64,000 nucleotides of DNA from Pseudonocardia halophobica. GTDB lineage: Bacteria > Actinomycetota > Actinomycetes > Mycobacteriales > Pseudonocardiaceae. The stretch is from the NCBI RefSeq assembly GCF_027922425.1, contig NZ_BSFQ01000001.1, positions 124,001 to 188,000 on the forward strand, in the 5' to 3' direction. This document shows, one piece after another, positions 8,528-17,765 of the stretch. The notes beneath the pieces are model-generated. The model did no database searches and had not been told where the DNA came from. It worked only from the letters and a program-made list of their open reading frames with translations. The stretch's first letter is position 1. Each line of letters begins with the position of its first letter. Position numbers and translations under genes: made by a program.

Positions 8528-10363
8528 TCAGAGGGCCGCGGCGGAGCCCACACCGCTGCGGCGGTCGGCGGCGGCGGCGAGCAGGCCGTCGTCACCCCGT
8601 CCGACGGCCGAGAGCCGGCCCAGCGCCCACGGGCCGGCGTCGGTGACCCGGTGGCCGCGGCGGGCGAGCTCGTCGACCGTGTCCGCGCCGAGCCGCGACT
8701 CGACGACGAGCCCCGCCGGCTCCCAGCCGCGCGGCGCGAACGAGGCGGGGAAGGACGTCGTGTGCCAGGCCGGGGCGTCGATCGCCGCCTGCAGGTCGAG
8801 GCCCGCCCGGGTGTGGGCGAGCAGGAAGCACAGCTGCCACTGGTCCTGCTGGTCGCCGCCGGGCGTGCCGAAGGCGACGCGGGGCTCCCCGTCGCGCAGG
8901 CCGAGGCTGGGCGAGAGGGTGGTCCGGGGGCGCCTGCCCGGCACCAGCGAGCTGGCCAGGCCCTCCTCCAGCCAGAACATCTGCGCCCGCGTCCCCAGGC
9001 AGAACCCCAGCTCGGGGATGACGGGCGAGGACTGCAGCCAGCCGCCCGACGGCGTCGCGGAGACCATGTTCCCGGCGGCGTCGACGACGTCGATGTGCAC
9101 CGTGTCCCCGCGCGCCACGCCCTGCCGGGTCAGGCTGGGCTCGCTCGGCGCGGGCTCGCCGGTCGCGGCCCCCTCGCCCAGCCGCGCGACCGTGGGCTCA
9201 CCCGTGCCGGGGCCCTCGGTGCCCTTGCCGATCGGCCGGTCGTGGTCGGTGGCGAGCGCCGCGAGCCGGGGGTCGCGGCCGCCGGGCGCGCCGGGCCGCA
9301 GCTCGCGGCACGCCAGCTCGCCGATCAACCGGCGCCGGGCGGCGGTGTAGTCCTCCCCCAGCAGGTCCGCCATCGGCACCGGCGCGCTGTCGCCGTACCA
9401 GGCCTCCCGGTCGGCGAACGCGAGCTTCGCGGCCTCCGCGGTGACGTGCACGGTGTCGGCGGTCGCGATCCCGTCGGCGTAGGTCAGGTCGGTGCCGTCG
9501 AGCAGGCGCAGCGTCTGGGCCAGGGCCGGGCCCTGCGACCACGGCCCGCACTTGGCGACCTGCCAGCCCGCGCCGGCGTCGACGACCAGGGCGTCCTCGT
9601 AGGTCGCCGACCAGCCGGCGAGGTCGTCGGCCGTGAGCACGCCGGCATGGTCCTGGCCGGTCTCGTCGCGCACGGGGGTGCGGCAGAAGCGGTCGACCTC
9701 CTCGGCGACGAACCCGCGGGACCAGGCCGCCCGGGCCGCGTCGAGGCGCGCCTCGCGGCTCGGCCCCTGCGCCTCGCCGAGCAGCCGCTCCCAGGTCGCC
9801 GCGAGCACCGGCAGCCGGTGCGACCGGCGCGGGATCCCGCCGTCCGGCAGCCACTGGGCGGCCGAGCTCGGCCAGTGCGTGCGGAAGTGTTCCGCGACGG
9901 TGGCGATCGTGTCCGGGATGCGCGGGACCAGCGGGAACCCTCCGGCGGCGTAGCCGAGCGCGGGAGCCAGGACATCGGCCAGCTCCCAGGTCCCGTGGTC
10001 GCGCAGGAGGGTCAGCCAGGCGTCCCACGCGCCCGGGACGGTGGCGGCGAGCAGCCCGGTGCCCGGCACGATCGTGCAGCCCTCGGCGCGGTAATGGTCG
10101 ATCGTCGCCGCGGCGGGCGCCACGCCCTGCCCGCACAGCACCCGGGGCCGCGGGTCGGCGGCGGTGCTGAACACGACCGGGACCTCGCCGCCGGGGCCGC
10201 ACAGGTGCGGCTCCACGACCTGCAGGACGAACCCGGCCGCGACGGCGGCGTCGAAGGCGTTGCCGCCCCGGGCCAGCACGGTCAGGGCGGTGGAGGTGCC
10301 GAGGTGGTGGGTGCTCGCGGCCGCGCCGGTGGGCCCGAGCTTCTCGTAGGTGCGGGGTGCCAC
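8528..10363 (-). CDS. Gamma-glutamyltransferase family protein
   Basis: A 611-residue Ntn-hydrolase related to GGT, which cleaves gamma-glutamyl compounds such as glutathione or other gamma-glutamyl amides after autoprocessing. The motif GDTVHIDVVD places the likely nucleophile at Thr421. The normally following Thr is Val here. Downstream PGGDQQDQWQ and RPRTTLSPS resemble the family's oxyanion and loop segments. No signal peptide is seen, so it may be cytoplasmic, like the YwrD subgroup. The start at GTG 10363 avoids a low-complexity extension and follows GAGGGTGGGAG. The physiological substrate in a mycothiol-using organism is uncertain. Confidence 0.88.
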   Translation of the reverse strand: MAPRTYEKLGPTGAAASTHHLGTSTALTVLARGGNAFDAAVAAGFVLQVVEPHLCGPGGEVPVVFSTAADPRPRVLCGQGVAPAAATIDHYRAEGCTIVPGTGLLAATVPGAWDAWLTLLRDHGTWELADVLAPALGYAAGGFPLVPRIPDTIATVAEHFRTHWPSSAAQWLPDGGIPRRSHRLPVLAATWERLLGEAQGPSREARLDAARAAWSRGFVAEEVDRFCRTPVRDETGQDHAGVLTADDLAGWSATYEDALVVDAGAGWQVAKCGPWSQGPALAQTLRLLDGTDLTYADGIATADTVHVTAEAAKLAFADREAWYGDSAPVPMADLLGEDYTAARRRLIGELACRELRPGAPGGRDPRLAALATDHDRPIGKGTEGPGTGEPTVARLGEGAATGEPAPSEPSLTRQGVARGDTVHIDVVDAAGNMVSATPSGGWLQSSPVIPELGFCLGTRAQMFWLEEGLASSLVPGRRPRTTLSPSLGLRDGEPRVAFGTPGGDQQDQWQLCFLLAHTRAGLDLQAAIDAPAWHTTSFPASFAPRGWEPAGLVVESRLGADTVDELARRGHRVTDAGPWALGRLSAVGRGDDGLLAAAADRRSGVGSAAAL

Positions 10364-10528
10364 GCTCCCACCCTCGCACCGGGCGGCCGCCGTCGCCGAC
10401 CGAGGCTCGTTCCTGTCCCACGAGGCTCGGACCGGCGGGCGCGAGCACTGCCCGGTAGGACGGACGCGGATCCGTGAACAGGGCGGAACGCCATGCACCA
10501 GCCATGATCGTCAGTTGTGACCATTGAG

Positions 10529-10544
10529 CGCCGCATCCGGCGCC
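10529..10544 (-). terminator. Short GC-rich hairpin downstream of ogt
   Basis: GCGCCG (10529-10534) and CGGCGC (10539-10544) enclose a four-base loop, 57 bases beyond the ogt stop. There is no T-tract, so termination is only a suggestion. Nothing else is recognisable in the gap 10364-10600. Confidence 0.3.
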
Positions 10545-10600
10545 TACCGGTCCCGAGCGGTGATCATGAACGCGACGAGAGCGCCCGTTCGGTGACGCCC

Positions 10601-11182
10601 TCAGAACAGGGTCGGCGCCAGCACGCCCTCGTGGGCGAGCAACCACTCCTTGGTGGCGCGGCCGCCGCCGAAGCCGCCGAGCCCACCCGCCGCCATGACC
10701 CGGTGACACGGCACCACGACCGGGATCGGGTTCGAGCCCATGATGGAGCCGACCCCGCGGGCGGCCGTGTAGCCGTGGCCCTGGTACGCCCCGCTGAGCG
10801 CGGCGAGCTTCGCGTAGGTGGTGGTCGCCCCGAACGGGACGTGCGCGAAGAGCGCCTGCAGCACGGTGCGCTGGGTGCCGTGCGTGAGCCGCCAGTCCAG
10901 CGGCAGGTCGAACGCCCGGCGCTCCCCGGAGAGGTACTCCACGAGCTGGGCGGCCGCTTCCTCCGTCCCGGCCGGGTCCTCCTCGGGCTCGGCGCCCAGC
11001 CGCTCCGCGGCCGCCGCCGCCCGCTCCGGCACCGCCCCGAACCCGACGAGGCACAGGCCGGCCTCGCTCACCGCGACGGTGAGCGCGCCGATCGGCTCGG
11101 GCGCCGGGAGGATCCGCCAGCTCAGTTGCACCCGGACAGCATGCTCCCGGTCCTCGGGTGCGCGCTGGCGGGTTTCGGACAC
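10601..11182 (-). CDS. ogt: Methylated-DNA--protein-cysteine methyltransferase
   Basis: A 193-residue suicide repair protein that moves O6-alkyl groups from guanine to its own cysteine. The active-site motif PVVVPCHRV puts the acceptor at Cys159. The helix-turn-helix FGATTTYAKLAALSG and the Asn-hinge GSNPIP precede it as in Ogt/AGT. GTG 11182 lies two bases after the stop of the RecB-like gene, so translation is probably coupled. An internal GTG 16 codons later could also serve. Coupling to a putative nuclease suggests a shared DNA-repair transcript. Confidence 0.93.
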   Translation of the reverse strand: MSETRQRAPEDREHAVRVQLSWRILPAPEPIGALTVAVSEAGLCLVGFGAVPERAAAAAERLGAEPEEDPAGTEEAAAQLVEYLSGERRAFDLPLDWRLTHGTQRTVLQALFAHVPFGATTTYAKLAALSGAYQGHGYTAARGVGSIMGSNPIPVVVPCHRVMAAGGLGGFGGGRATKEWLLAHEGVLAPTLF

Positions 11183-11184
11183 GG

Positions 11185-12927
11185 TCAGAGCTCCGCGGCG
11201 AGCGGGACCTCGTCGACGGCGCGCGAGGTCATCCACTCCCGCAGCGCCTGGGTGGCCAGCACGTCGTCCGTGTTGTAGCCGAGCAGCCGCTCCCGCTGCG
11301 CCTGGTCCGGCGGGGCGCCGTCCATGCCCACCGCGTCCCGGTACCAGCGCATCGAGTTCTCGCCGCCGGCCTCCGGGTCCCGCCAGCTGAACCCGGCGAC
11401 CGGGGCGATCTTCTTCAACCCCTTGCCCTGCGCGCACAGGAACCACTCGTTGACCACGGCGAACAGGTCGACCCACCAGTCCGCGGCGATGAACTCGCGG
11501 ACCTCCTCGACCGGCGGGACGCCGGGCATGCCCGCGAACCGGGTGGCCGAGGACAGCAGCCAGCGGTTCTCGGCCTGCTCGTTGTAGCAGTAGGCGGCGA
11601 ACGTGCGGCCGGTCCGCGCGGCAGCCGCCCGGACGCCGGAGAGCCAGGTCCAGAACTCGGCGAAGGAGCGGCCCTCGTCCGGCGTGGGCACGGGCTCCCA
11701 GGTGGCGAAGGCGCGGTAGCCCTCGGGTTCGTCCCGCTCGCGGCGCCCGCCCGGGTAGGAGAGCGCCGCGCCCCACAGGTAGGCGCCGGACTCGCCGAAG
11801 CTCTCCATGTCGACGTCGACCTCGACGTCCGCGCGGTACACCGGCACCCGCTCGACCCGCCGCGCCACGGCCAGCCCGCGCCGCCAGCCCCGGGCCAGCG
11901 CCACGACGTCCGGGAACGGGGTGCCGGGCAGCGGCACCGGCGGCTCGACCCGGGGGTCGAGGTCGGCCAGCTCGTCGACCGTGCGGATCCCGATCTCGCG
12001 CAGCGCCACGGCGGTGTCGCCGCGGACCACCAGGCTCACGTCCCGCTCCGCGGTGAGCCGCGCCTCGCAGGTCGGCCACCACGGGCAGCGCCGGCACTCC
12101 AGCACCCGCGAGGGCTCGGCGAGCGGCTCGGCGCCGGTGGCCGCTGCCAGCGCGACGGCCGCGCGGTCGGTGAACCGCTCGTCGTACTCCTCCAGGGTGC
12201 TGCGGTCGCCCGGCCAGTGCCCGGCCCGCAGGTCGTGCCACACCACCACGTCCGCGTCGAGGCCGACGACGCCGCCCCGGTCCGCGCCCTCCACCTCGGC
12301 CGGCGGGGCCCACCCTGCCGTCCGCAGCATCCGGGTGAGGTGCGCGAGCCGCAGCAGGTCCCGCGGCTGCGAACGCACCTTCCGCTCCTCGTCCTCGGCC
12401 GCGAGCTGCGGGAACGGCGCGGTGAGCGGAGTGGTGGCGGCACCGGTGCCGGGATCGGTGATCCGGTGCCGCACGACGATCACGGGCACGTACCCGCCGC
12501 CGGGGACCCGGACCAGGAGCTCGGCCGAGCCGCGCCGGCCCGCCGGGTCGATCGGCAGCACCGCCCCGCCGATCACGCCGGCGCCCGCGACGACCAGCTC
12601 CCCGGTCAGCCGGGCGCGCTCCGCCGTCGGCAGGCCCTCGGGCACCGCCGACCACGCCCCCGGCTGCGCGCCGGACACGACCTCGGCGATCCGGGCGCGG
12701 TGCTCCCGCACGTCCGCCCGGCGCTGCTCCAGCGCCGGGTCGGGCAGGGCCCGCGGCGCCGAGGCGGCCGACGGGTCGTGGTCCAGGTGCACCCGGCGCC
12801 GGCACCGGGTCGTGGCCGCCGCGTCGAGCAGGGGAACGCGAGGAGCGGGCGCCGACCCCTCGCCGTGCCCGGGCACGGGGCCACCGGGGCCCGCCTGCCC
12901 GCCCGCACCGCTGATCGTCGCCGTCAC
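11185..12927 (-). CDS. TM0106-family RecB-like putative nuclease
   Basis: About 580 residues. The N-terminal half resembles a RecB/Cas4-type PD-(D/E)xK fold, with a Cys cluster (TTRCRRRVHLDHD early and LECRRCPWWPTC centrally) that could hold an Fe-S cluster. The C-terminal half resembles an RNase H/exonuclease-like domain with EVDVDMESFG and YNTDDVLATQ, carrying the expected acidic residues. A role in DNA processing is known only by analogy. GTG 12927 is preferred to 12972 because TACCCT lies seven bases before it, a leaderless promoter geometry. It is divergent from the next gene and coupled to ogt. Confidence 0.8.
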   Translation of the reverse strand: MTATISGAGGQAGPGGPVPGHGEGSAPAPRVPLLDAAATTRCRRRVHLDHDPSAASAPRALPDPALEQRRADVREHRARIAEVVSGAQPGAWSAVPEGLPTAERARLTGELVVAGAGVIGGAVLPIDPAGRRGSAELLVRVPGGGYVPVIVVRHRITDPGTGAATTPLTAPFPQLAAEDEERKVRSQPRDLLRLAHLTRMLRTAGWAPPAEVEGADRGGVVGLDADVVVWHDLRAGHWPGDRSTLEEYDERFTDRAAVALAAATGAEPLAEPSRVLECRRCPWWPTCEARLTAERDVSLVVRGDTAVALREIGIRTVDELADLDPRVEPPVPLPGTPFPDVVALARGWRRGLAVARRVERVPVYRADVEVDVDMESFGESGAYLWGAALSYPGGRRERDEPEGYRAFATWEPVPTPDEGRSFAEFWTWLSGVRAAAARTGRTFAAYCYNEQAENRWLLSSATRFAGMPGVPPVEEVREFIAADWWVDLFAVVNEWFLCAQGKGLKKIAPVAGFSWRDPEAGGENSMRWYRDAVGMDGAPPDQAQRERLLGYNTDDVLATQALREWMTSRAVDEVPLAAEL

Positions 12928-13042
12928 ACCCCCGAGGGTAGAGACCGACACCGACAACTCCGCGCCTGCCACGGCGCGCCACGCCCTCTAGGCTGCCGCT
13001 GATCACCGGGAACGGGCACGCGACGCGGGAGGCACGGGACAC

Positions 13043-13738
13043 ATGGCACTGCGACGAGGTGGGTCGCCTGCCGCCGCGAAGGCCGCGAAGATCGAGAAGA
13101 AGGCGGCGAAGGCCGCCGACAAGGCGGAGCGCAAGGCCCGCCGGGCGGCCGAGCAGGCCGGCGACTCGGTGAGCCGCGCCGCCGGGACCGCGCTGGCCGC
13201 CGTCGAGGCCGTCACCTCGGACAAGCCCGGGAGGAAGGCGGCCAAGAAGGCCCGCAAGGAGGCCGGGAAGGCGCAGAAGGCGCTGTCCAAGGAGGCCGGC
13301 ACCGCGGCCCCCAAGGACCTCACGCCCGCGCACACCAAGCGGCTGATCGCCGTCGGGAAGGCCGTCGCGCCACTGCTCGCGCCCTACGCGATCGCCGCGG
13401 GTGCGGTCGCCCGGGACCGCTGGGACGCGCACCGCGCCCGGCAGCTCGGCGTGTCCGCGGACCAGCTCGGCCGCTACAGCGGCCGCGGCGGTGCCCTGCA
13501 CGCCCGCATCTCCCGCGCGGGCGAGGCGCTCACGGAGCTGGAGAACTCGCCCGACGCCACGGCCGCCGCGACCTCCTTCGTCCGCGAGATGCGGCCCCGG
13601 CTCGCGGACCTGGCCGTGGCCGTCCGGGCCGCCGAGCAGATGCCGTCGGCCCGCCGCCGGACCGCGTTCCGCGCCGTCGCGGGCGAGCTCGACCGGATCG
13701 AGGACCAGCTGCTCGACCTCCTCGGGATCCGCCCGTAA
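13043..13738 (+). CDS. Lys/Ala-rich conserved actinobacterial protein (DUF6474-like)
   Basis: A 231-residue protein of unknown function. Residues 1-95 are an Ala/Lys/Arg-rich, probably helical and nucleic-acid- or envelope-binding stretch reminiscent of histone-like tails. Residues 103-125 (AVAPLLAPYAIAAGAVA) form one hydrophobic segment. The remaining helical domain carries conserved-looking YSGRGGALHARIS and VREMRPRLADL motifs. The family assignment rests on recall of similar actinobacterial proteins and should be treated as tentative. The gene stands alone, divergent from the RecB-like gene. Confidence 0.75.
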   Translation: MALRRGGSPAAAKAAKIEKKAAKAADKAERKARRAAEQAGDSVSRAAGTALAAVEAVTSDKPGRKAAKKARKEAGKAQKALSKEAGTAAPKDLTPAHTKRLIAVGKAVAPLLAPYAIAAGAVARDRWDAHRARQLGVSADQLGRYSGRGGALHARISRAGEALTELENSPDATAAATSFVREMRPRLADLAVAVRAAEQMPSARRRTAFRAVAGELDRIEDQLLDLLGIRP

Positions 13739-13786
13739 CCCGACCCGCACCGGAACCGGCCCGGGGCTCGGCTACCGTCTGTGCCC

Positions 13787-14356
13787 ATGCAGTCCCGGCC
13801 CGGCTCGTTCGGGGCCGGCCCGACGACCGGACCGGCCCACGCGCGGGTACTGCGCGGCGCCGTCCTGGCCTCGCTCAGCACCCTGTTGACCGCCCTCGGC
13901 CACCTGGCGGGTGGCGGCACCCTGCCCGACCTCGGGCTGCTCGCCGTGCTGCTCCCGCTGCTGGCGCTGGCCGTCACGTCCACGGCCGAGCGGGTGCGCG
14001 GGCCGGTCGGCACCCTGCTCCTGCTCGGCGGCGGCCAGTTCGTGCTGCACGAGCTGCTGGAGTTCCTCGGGCACGACCACACCGGCATCGCGTCCGGCCC
14101 GTCGATGCTGGCGGGCCACGCCGTCGCCACCGTGCTGTCCGGGCTCCTGCTCCGCGACGCCGACCGGCTGCTCTCGGCCCTGGCCCGCGCGCTGCGCCGG
14201 GTCCTGCCGCGCCGGTCCGCACCCCTCCCCGCCGACGCCCCGCTGCGCACGCTCGCCGTGCCCGCCGCCGGGGTGGCCGGGCACGTCCGCCGCGCCGCCG
14301 TCGGCGCCGTCCTCCGCCGGGGTCCACCGGTGCCGGGTCCGATCCCCGCCCCCTGA
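13787..14356 (+). CDS. His-containing four-TM membrane protein of the copper cluster
   Basis: A 189-residue membrane protein of unknown function. Four hydrophobic segments lie between residues about 22 and 125. His residues sit at their ends (ALGHLAGGG, VLHELLEFLGHDHTG, LAGHAVAT), and a basic, Pro-rich cytoplasmic tail follows. Position immediately before ycnI, copC and copD suggests a part in copper handling, with the His clusters as candidate ligands. The ATG at 13787 is eight bases after a TACCGT box; a GTG at 13781 is an alternative start. Confidence 0.75.
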   Translation: MQSRPGSFGAGPTTGPAHARVLRGAVLASLSTLLTALGHLAGGGTLPDLGLLAVLLPLLALAVTSTAERVRGPVGTLLLLGGGQFVLHELLEFLGHDHTGIASGPSMLAGHAVATVLSGLLLRDADRLLSALARALRRVLPRRSAPLPADAPLRTLAVPAAGVAGHVRRAAVGAVLRRGPPVPGPIPAP

Positions 14357-14428
14357 TCGAACCCGCCGGCCCCGCCGGGGGCCGGTCCGCACCCCGCGCG
14401 CCCACGCCGGCGCGCCGAGAGGACCACC

Positions 14429-15199
14429 GTGTTCACCCGCACCCGCCGCACCGCGCTGCGCGCGACGGCCGTCACCGCCGCCGCCGGCGGCCTCCTCCTC
14501 GCCGGGACCGTCCCGGCGTTCGCCCACGTCACCGCCCAGCCGAGCACCGCGGAGCAGGGCGGCTACGCCGTGATCTCGATGCGCGTGCCCAACGAGTCCG
14601 ACACCGCCGGCACCACCAAGCTCGAGGTCACCTTCCCGACCGACCACCCGGTCACCTCCGCCCGCACCACCCCGCAGGCGGGCTGGACGGCCGAGGTCAC
14701 CAAGGGGAACCTGCCCGCGCCCGTCGAGGTCAACGGCCGGCAGGTCACCCAGGCCGTCACCAAGGTCACCTGGACCGCGCAGCCGGGCACCCGGATCGGC
14801 CCCGGCCAGTTCGTCGACTTCCCGCTGTCGCTCGGCCCGCTGCCGACCGGCACCGACCAGCTGGTCCTCCCCGCCACCCAGACCTACGACGACGGCCGCG
14901 TCGTCGCCTGGGACGAGCCGACCACCCCGGGCGGGGCGGAGCCGGAGCACCCGGCCCCGACCGTCACCCTGACGCCCGCCGCCGCGGGCGGGCACGGCGG
15001 CCACGACGGCGCGGCGGCCGCGGGCACCGAGGACACGGCCGCGTCGACCACGGACACGACCGCCCGCTGGCTCGGCGGCGTCGGCCTGCTGCTCGGCGCG
15101 CTCGGGCTCGGCCTGGGCGGTGGGGCGCTGCTGCGCAGTCGCCGGCCGGCGCCGACCCCGGCACCGAGGAGCGAGGACAAGGTGGGGAGCGACACATGA
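14429..15199 (+). CDS. YcnI-family copper-binding membrane protein
   Basis: A 256-residue envelope protein. The signal peptide ends AFA with mature residue 1 His (HVTAQPS), as in YcnI proteins, where an N-terminal His brace with a Trp binds Cu(II). The DUF1775 domain follows (VPNES, GWTAEV, FPLSLGPLP). Then come a His/Ala-rich linker (GGHGGHDG), one C-terminal TM segment (GGVGLLLGALGLGLGGGALL) and a short basic tail. GTG 14429 is preceded by AGAGGA. The stop overlaps the copC ATG, so the two are co-translated and probably deliver periplasm-side copper to CopD. Confidence 0.92.
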   Translation: MFTRTRRTALRATAVTAAAGGLLLAGTVPAFAHVTAQPSTAEQGGYAVISMRVPNESDTAGTTKLEVTFPTDHPVTSARTTPQAGWTAEVTKGNLPAPVEVNGRQVTQAVTKVTWTAQPGTRIGPGQFVDFPLSLGPLPTGTDQLVLPATQTYDDGRVVAWDEPTTPGGAEPEHPAPTVTLTPAAAGGHGGHDGAAAAGTEDTAASTTDTTARWLGGVGLLLGALGLGLGGGALLRSRRPAPTPAPRSEDKVGSDT

Positions 15200-15750
15200 T
15201 CCGTCTGGCTCGTTTCGCGGCCGCCGGTCTGCTCGCCGGGCTCGCGCTGCTGCTCGGCGCCACCCCGGCGCTCGCGCACGCCGAGTTCGAGGGCAGCGAC
15301 CCGGCGGACGGCGCGACCCTGGACACCGGGCCGCAGAAGGTCACGCTGACCTTCAGCGACACCATGCAACAGGGCTTCAACACGATCACCGTGATCGGCC
15401 CCGACGGGAAGGACTACGTCTCCGGCGAGGTCCAGGCCCAGGGCGACGAGGTGAGCGCGACGGTCGGGCCGCTCGGCCCGGCCGGCCGGTACGAGATCGG
15501 GTACCGCGTGCTCTCCGACGACGGCCACCCGGTCTCGGGCAAGGTCGGGTTCACCCTGACCGCGGCCGGGACGGGCACCGGGAGCTCTGCCGCGCCGATC
15601 CCGTCGGCCGACGCCGCACCGAGCGCCGCTCCGGCCGCGCAGTCGGCCCCGGCCGAGTCCGGCGGCATGCCGGTCTGGCCGTGGATCGTGGGCGCCGTGG
15701 TGCTCGTCGGTGCCGGCGTGGCCGTCGCGATGCGGCTGGGCCGGTCGTGA
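15196..15750 (+). CDS. CopC-domain copper-binding protein, membrane anchored
   Basis: A 184-residue exported protein with a signal peptide ending ALA, mature N-terminal His (HAEFEGSDPADGA) and the second copper-site motif DDGHPVSG, as in CopC. A Ser/Ala/Pro-rich stalk and a C-terminal TM segment (WPWIVGAVVLVGAGVAVAM) tether it outside the membrane. In operons of this type CopC passes copper to CopD. The start overlaps the ycnI stop (ATGA). Confidence 0.93.
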   Translation: MIRLARFAAAGLLAGLALLLGATPALAHAEFEGSDPADGATLDTGPQKVTLTFSDTMQQGFNTITVIGPDGKDYVSGEVQAQGDEVSATVGPLGPAGRYEIGYRVLSDDGHPVSGKVGFTLTAAGTGTGSSAAPIPSADAAPSAAPAAQSAPAESGGMPVWPWIVGAVVLVGAGVAVAMRLGRS

Positions 15751-15781
15751 CCGCGCTGGTCACCGAGCAGGAGCGGGCGTG

Positions 15782-16750
15782 ATGGGGGCGCCGACCGCGA
15801 GCCGGGGCTCGTCCGCCGAGCGGGTGGCCCCGCTCGTGTGGGCCGCGCTCGCGGTCGGCGCCGCCCTGCTCGCCGCCGTCCTGGCGCAGGCCGCCGGGAT
15901 CACCCTCGCCGCCACCGCCCTCCGGGCTCTGACGGACGCCGCCGCGGTCGCCTGCGTGGGGCTCGGCCTGGTCACCGTGCTGGTCCCGACCTCGGCACGC
16001 GACGCCCGCGGCACCACGGTGATCCGCCGCGGCGACCGGGCGACGGTGGTCGTGGCCGGTGTGTGGCTCGCCGCGGTGCTGGTGTCGGTCGCGGTGCGCT
16101 CGGCCGAGGCGGTCGGCCGCCCGCTCGGCGCGCTCACTGCCGGCGACGTCGGCGCCTTCGTCACCCGGGTCGCCGCCGGTCGCGGGACCGTCCTGACGGC
16201 GTTGTGCGCGGCCGCGGTCCTCGGCTGCGCGGTCGCCCGGATGCGCAGCCCGGAGTCGGTGCCGGGGCGGGTCGTGCTGGTCGCGGCCCTGCTCGGGTCC
16301 CTGACCCCGGCCGTCACCGGGCACACCGGATCGTCGCCGGAGCACTCGCTCGCCGTGGTCACGGTGGCGTTCCACGTCGGGGCCGCCGCACTGTGGGTCG
16401 GCGGGCTCGGCGTGCTGCTCCTGCTCGTCGCGCCGCACCGGGCGCTGCTCGACAGGGGCCTGCCGCGCTTCTCCCGCATCGCCACGGTGTGCCTCGTCGG
16501 CACGGCGCTCACGGGGGTGGCCAACGCGGTGCTCCGGCTCCCGGTGCTCGGTGACCTGTTCACCAGCAGCTACGGCGCGCTGATCCTCGTCAAGACCGGA
16601 CTCGTCGTCGTCCTCGCCCTGCTCGGCGGCCTCGCCCGCCGACGGCTGCAGCGCGGCACCCTCCCCGTGCTGCGCTGGGCGGGGGTCGAGGTCACGGTCA
16701 TGGCGGTGACCATCGGGATCGCCGCCGCCCTGAGCCAGACCGCCCCCTGA
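15782..16750 (+). CDS. CopD-family copper import membrane protein
   Basis: A 322-residue protein with about eight membrane segments and the CopD signature region TGHTGSSPEHSLAVVTVAFHVGAAALWVGG, containing the His residues and WVGG turn of the family. It probably moves copper received from CopC/YcnI across the membrane, for example for cuproenzyme assembly. AGGAG lies eight bases before ATG 15782; GTG 15779 is in frame directly before it. It ends the copper operon. The following 176 bases to 16926 contain no evident feature. Confidence 0.9.
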   Translation: MGAPTASRGSSAERVAPLVWAALAVGAALLAAVLAQAAGITLAATALRALTDAAAVACVGLGLVTVLVPTSARDARGTTVIRRGDRATVVVAGVWLAAVLVSVAVRSAEAVGRPLGALTAGDVGAFVTRVAAGRGTVLTALCAAAVLGCAVARMRSPESVPGRVVLVAALLGSLTPAVTGHTGSSPEHSLAVVTVAFHVGAAALWVGGLGVLLLLVAPHRALLDRGLPRFSRIATVCLVGTALTGVANAVLRLPVLGDLFTSSYGALILVKTGLVVVLALLGGLARRRLQRGTLPVLRWAGVEVTVMAVTIGIAAALSQTAP

Positions 16751-16926
16751 GCGCTCGACCGGCGCCTCTCCGCCGAACGTGACAGGAGCGCTGCCGCCAC
16801 CACCGCCACGTGCCGCTCGAAACGATCATCCGCGGCGGGAGTGACAGGGCGGTTCTCGCCGGAACGGTGCAGGGACACTCGGATGGATCTTCGAGCCGGC
16901 TGCCTCGTGCTCACCGGCCGACGGTC

Positions 16927-17754
16927 TCAGCGCTGCCGGGCCCGGCGGCGCCCCGGGCCGCGCGGGCGGACGGGAGCGGGACTGGTCCAGTGGGCGGGGC
17001 GCTCGAACCCGGCGGGCAGGCGGGTGGTGGTGTCACCCTGCGCCGCGGTGAGCTGCGGCGGCACCAGGAACAGCACCCCGCGCAGGTCCGCCCCCTCCAG
17101 CCGCGCACCGCGGAAGTCGGCGCCCGTGACGTCGGCGCCCCGCAGGTCCGCCCCGCGCAGGTCGGCACCCAGCAGCAGCGCGCCCCGCAGACTCGCCCGC
17201 CGCAGGTCCGTGCCGCGCAGGCGGGCGCCGATCAGGTCGGCGCCGCGGTGGTCCGGCCCGTCGCCGCGCGCGGCTTCGCTGGCCGCGACCAGCAGCGGGT
17301 TGACGGCGCGGCGGTGGGCCTCGACGTCGAGCGTCGCCAGCTCCACAGGCTCCAGTTCGGCGAGCTCGGAGGTGCGGGCCACCGCCGCCCCGAGGTCCTC
17401 CGCGAGCGCACCCTGCCCCAGCTCCCGCGCCTCGACGAGGTAGCGCAGCAGCTCGTGCAACGTCCTGAGCTGCGGGAACGCGGCGAACACCGCATCGCGG
17501 TCACCCGTCCGCCAGTCCGCCCGCGCCGACAAGGCCTGCCCCGCGCCGAAGCAGTCGAAGACCGTGCAGCCGACCATTCCCCGCGGCCTCAGCTCGGCAT
17601 GGACACCGCACCGGGCGTCGGGTCGTAAGTGCCGGCACGGGGTGCCCGCGGGCTTGGCGAAGGCGAAGTCGGCGGAGCGCGCGAAGGCGGGCGCCACGCA
17701 GCACAGCCCGGTGCAGCGGCCGCAGTCGGCGCGCAGGTCGATCAGGTCGAGCAC
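16927..17754 (-). CDS. Cys-cluster domain fused to pentapeptide repeats
   Basis: A 275-residue soluble protein. Residues 1-75 hold eight cysteines in the arrangement [10 protein letters not shown] ... TPCRHL ... ARCGVH ... GCTVFDC, like the YkgJ/UPF0153 zinc- or iron-binding family. Residues about 190-252 form at least ten A(D/N)LxG-type pentapeptide repeats ([20 protein letters not shown]), which build a right-handed beta-helix. A basic tail ends the protein. The function is unknown; pentapeptide proteins can mimic DNA and protect gyrase, but that is not shown here. GTG 17754 lies 11 bases after the upstream oxidoreductase stop. Confidence 0.85.
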   Translation of the reverse strand: MLDLIDLRADCGRCTGLCCVAPAFARSADFAFAKPAGTPCRHLRPDARCGVHAELRPRGMVGCTVFDCFGAGQALSARADWRTGDRDAVFAAFPQLRTLHELLRYLVEARELGQGALAEDLGAAVARTSELAELEPVELATLDVEAHRRAVNPLLVAASEAARGDGPDHRGADLIGARLRGTDLRRASLRGALLLGADLRGADLRGADVTGADFRGARLEGADLRGVLFLVPPQLTAAQGDTTTRLPAGFERPAHWTSPAPVRPRGPGRRRARQR

Positions 17755-17765
17755 GTGCTCCGACG

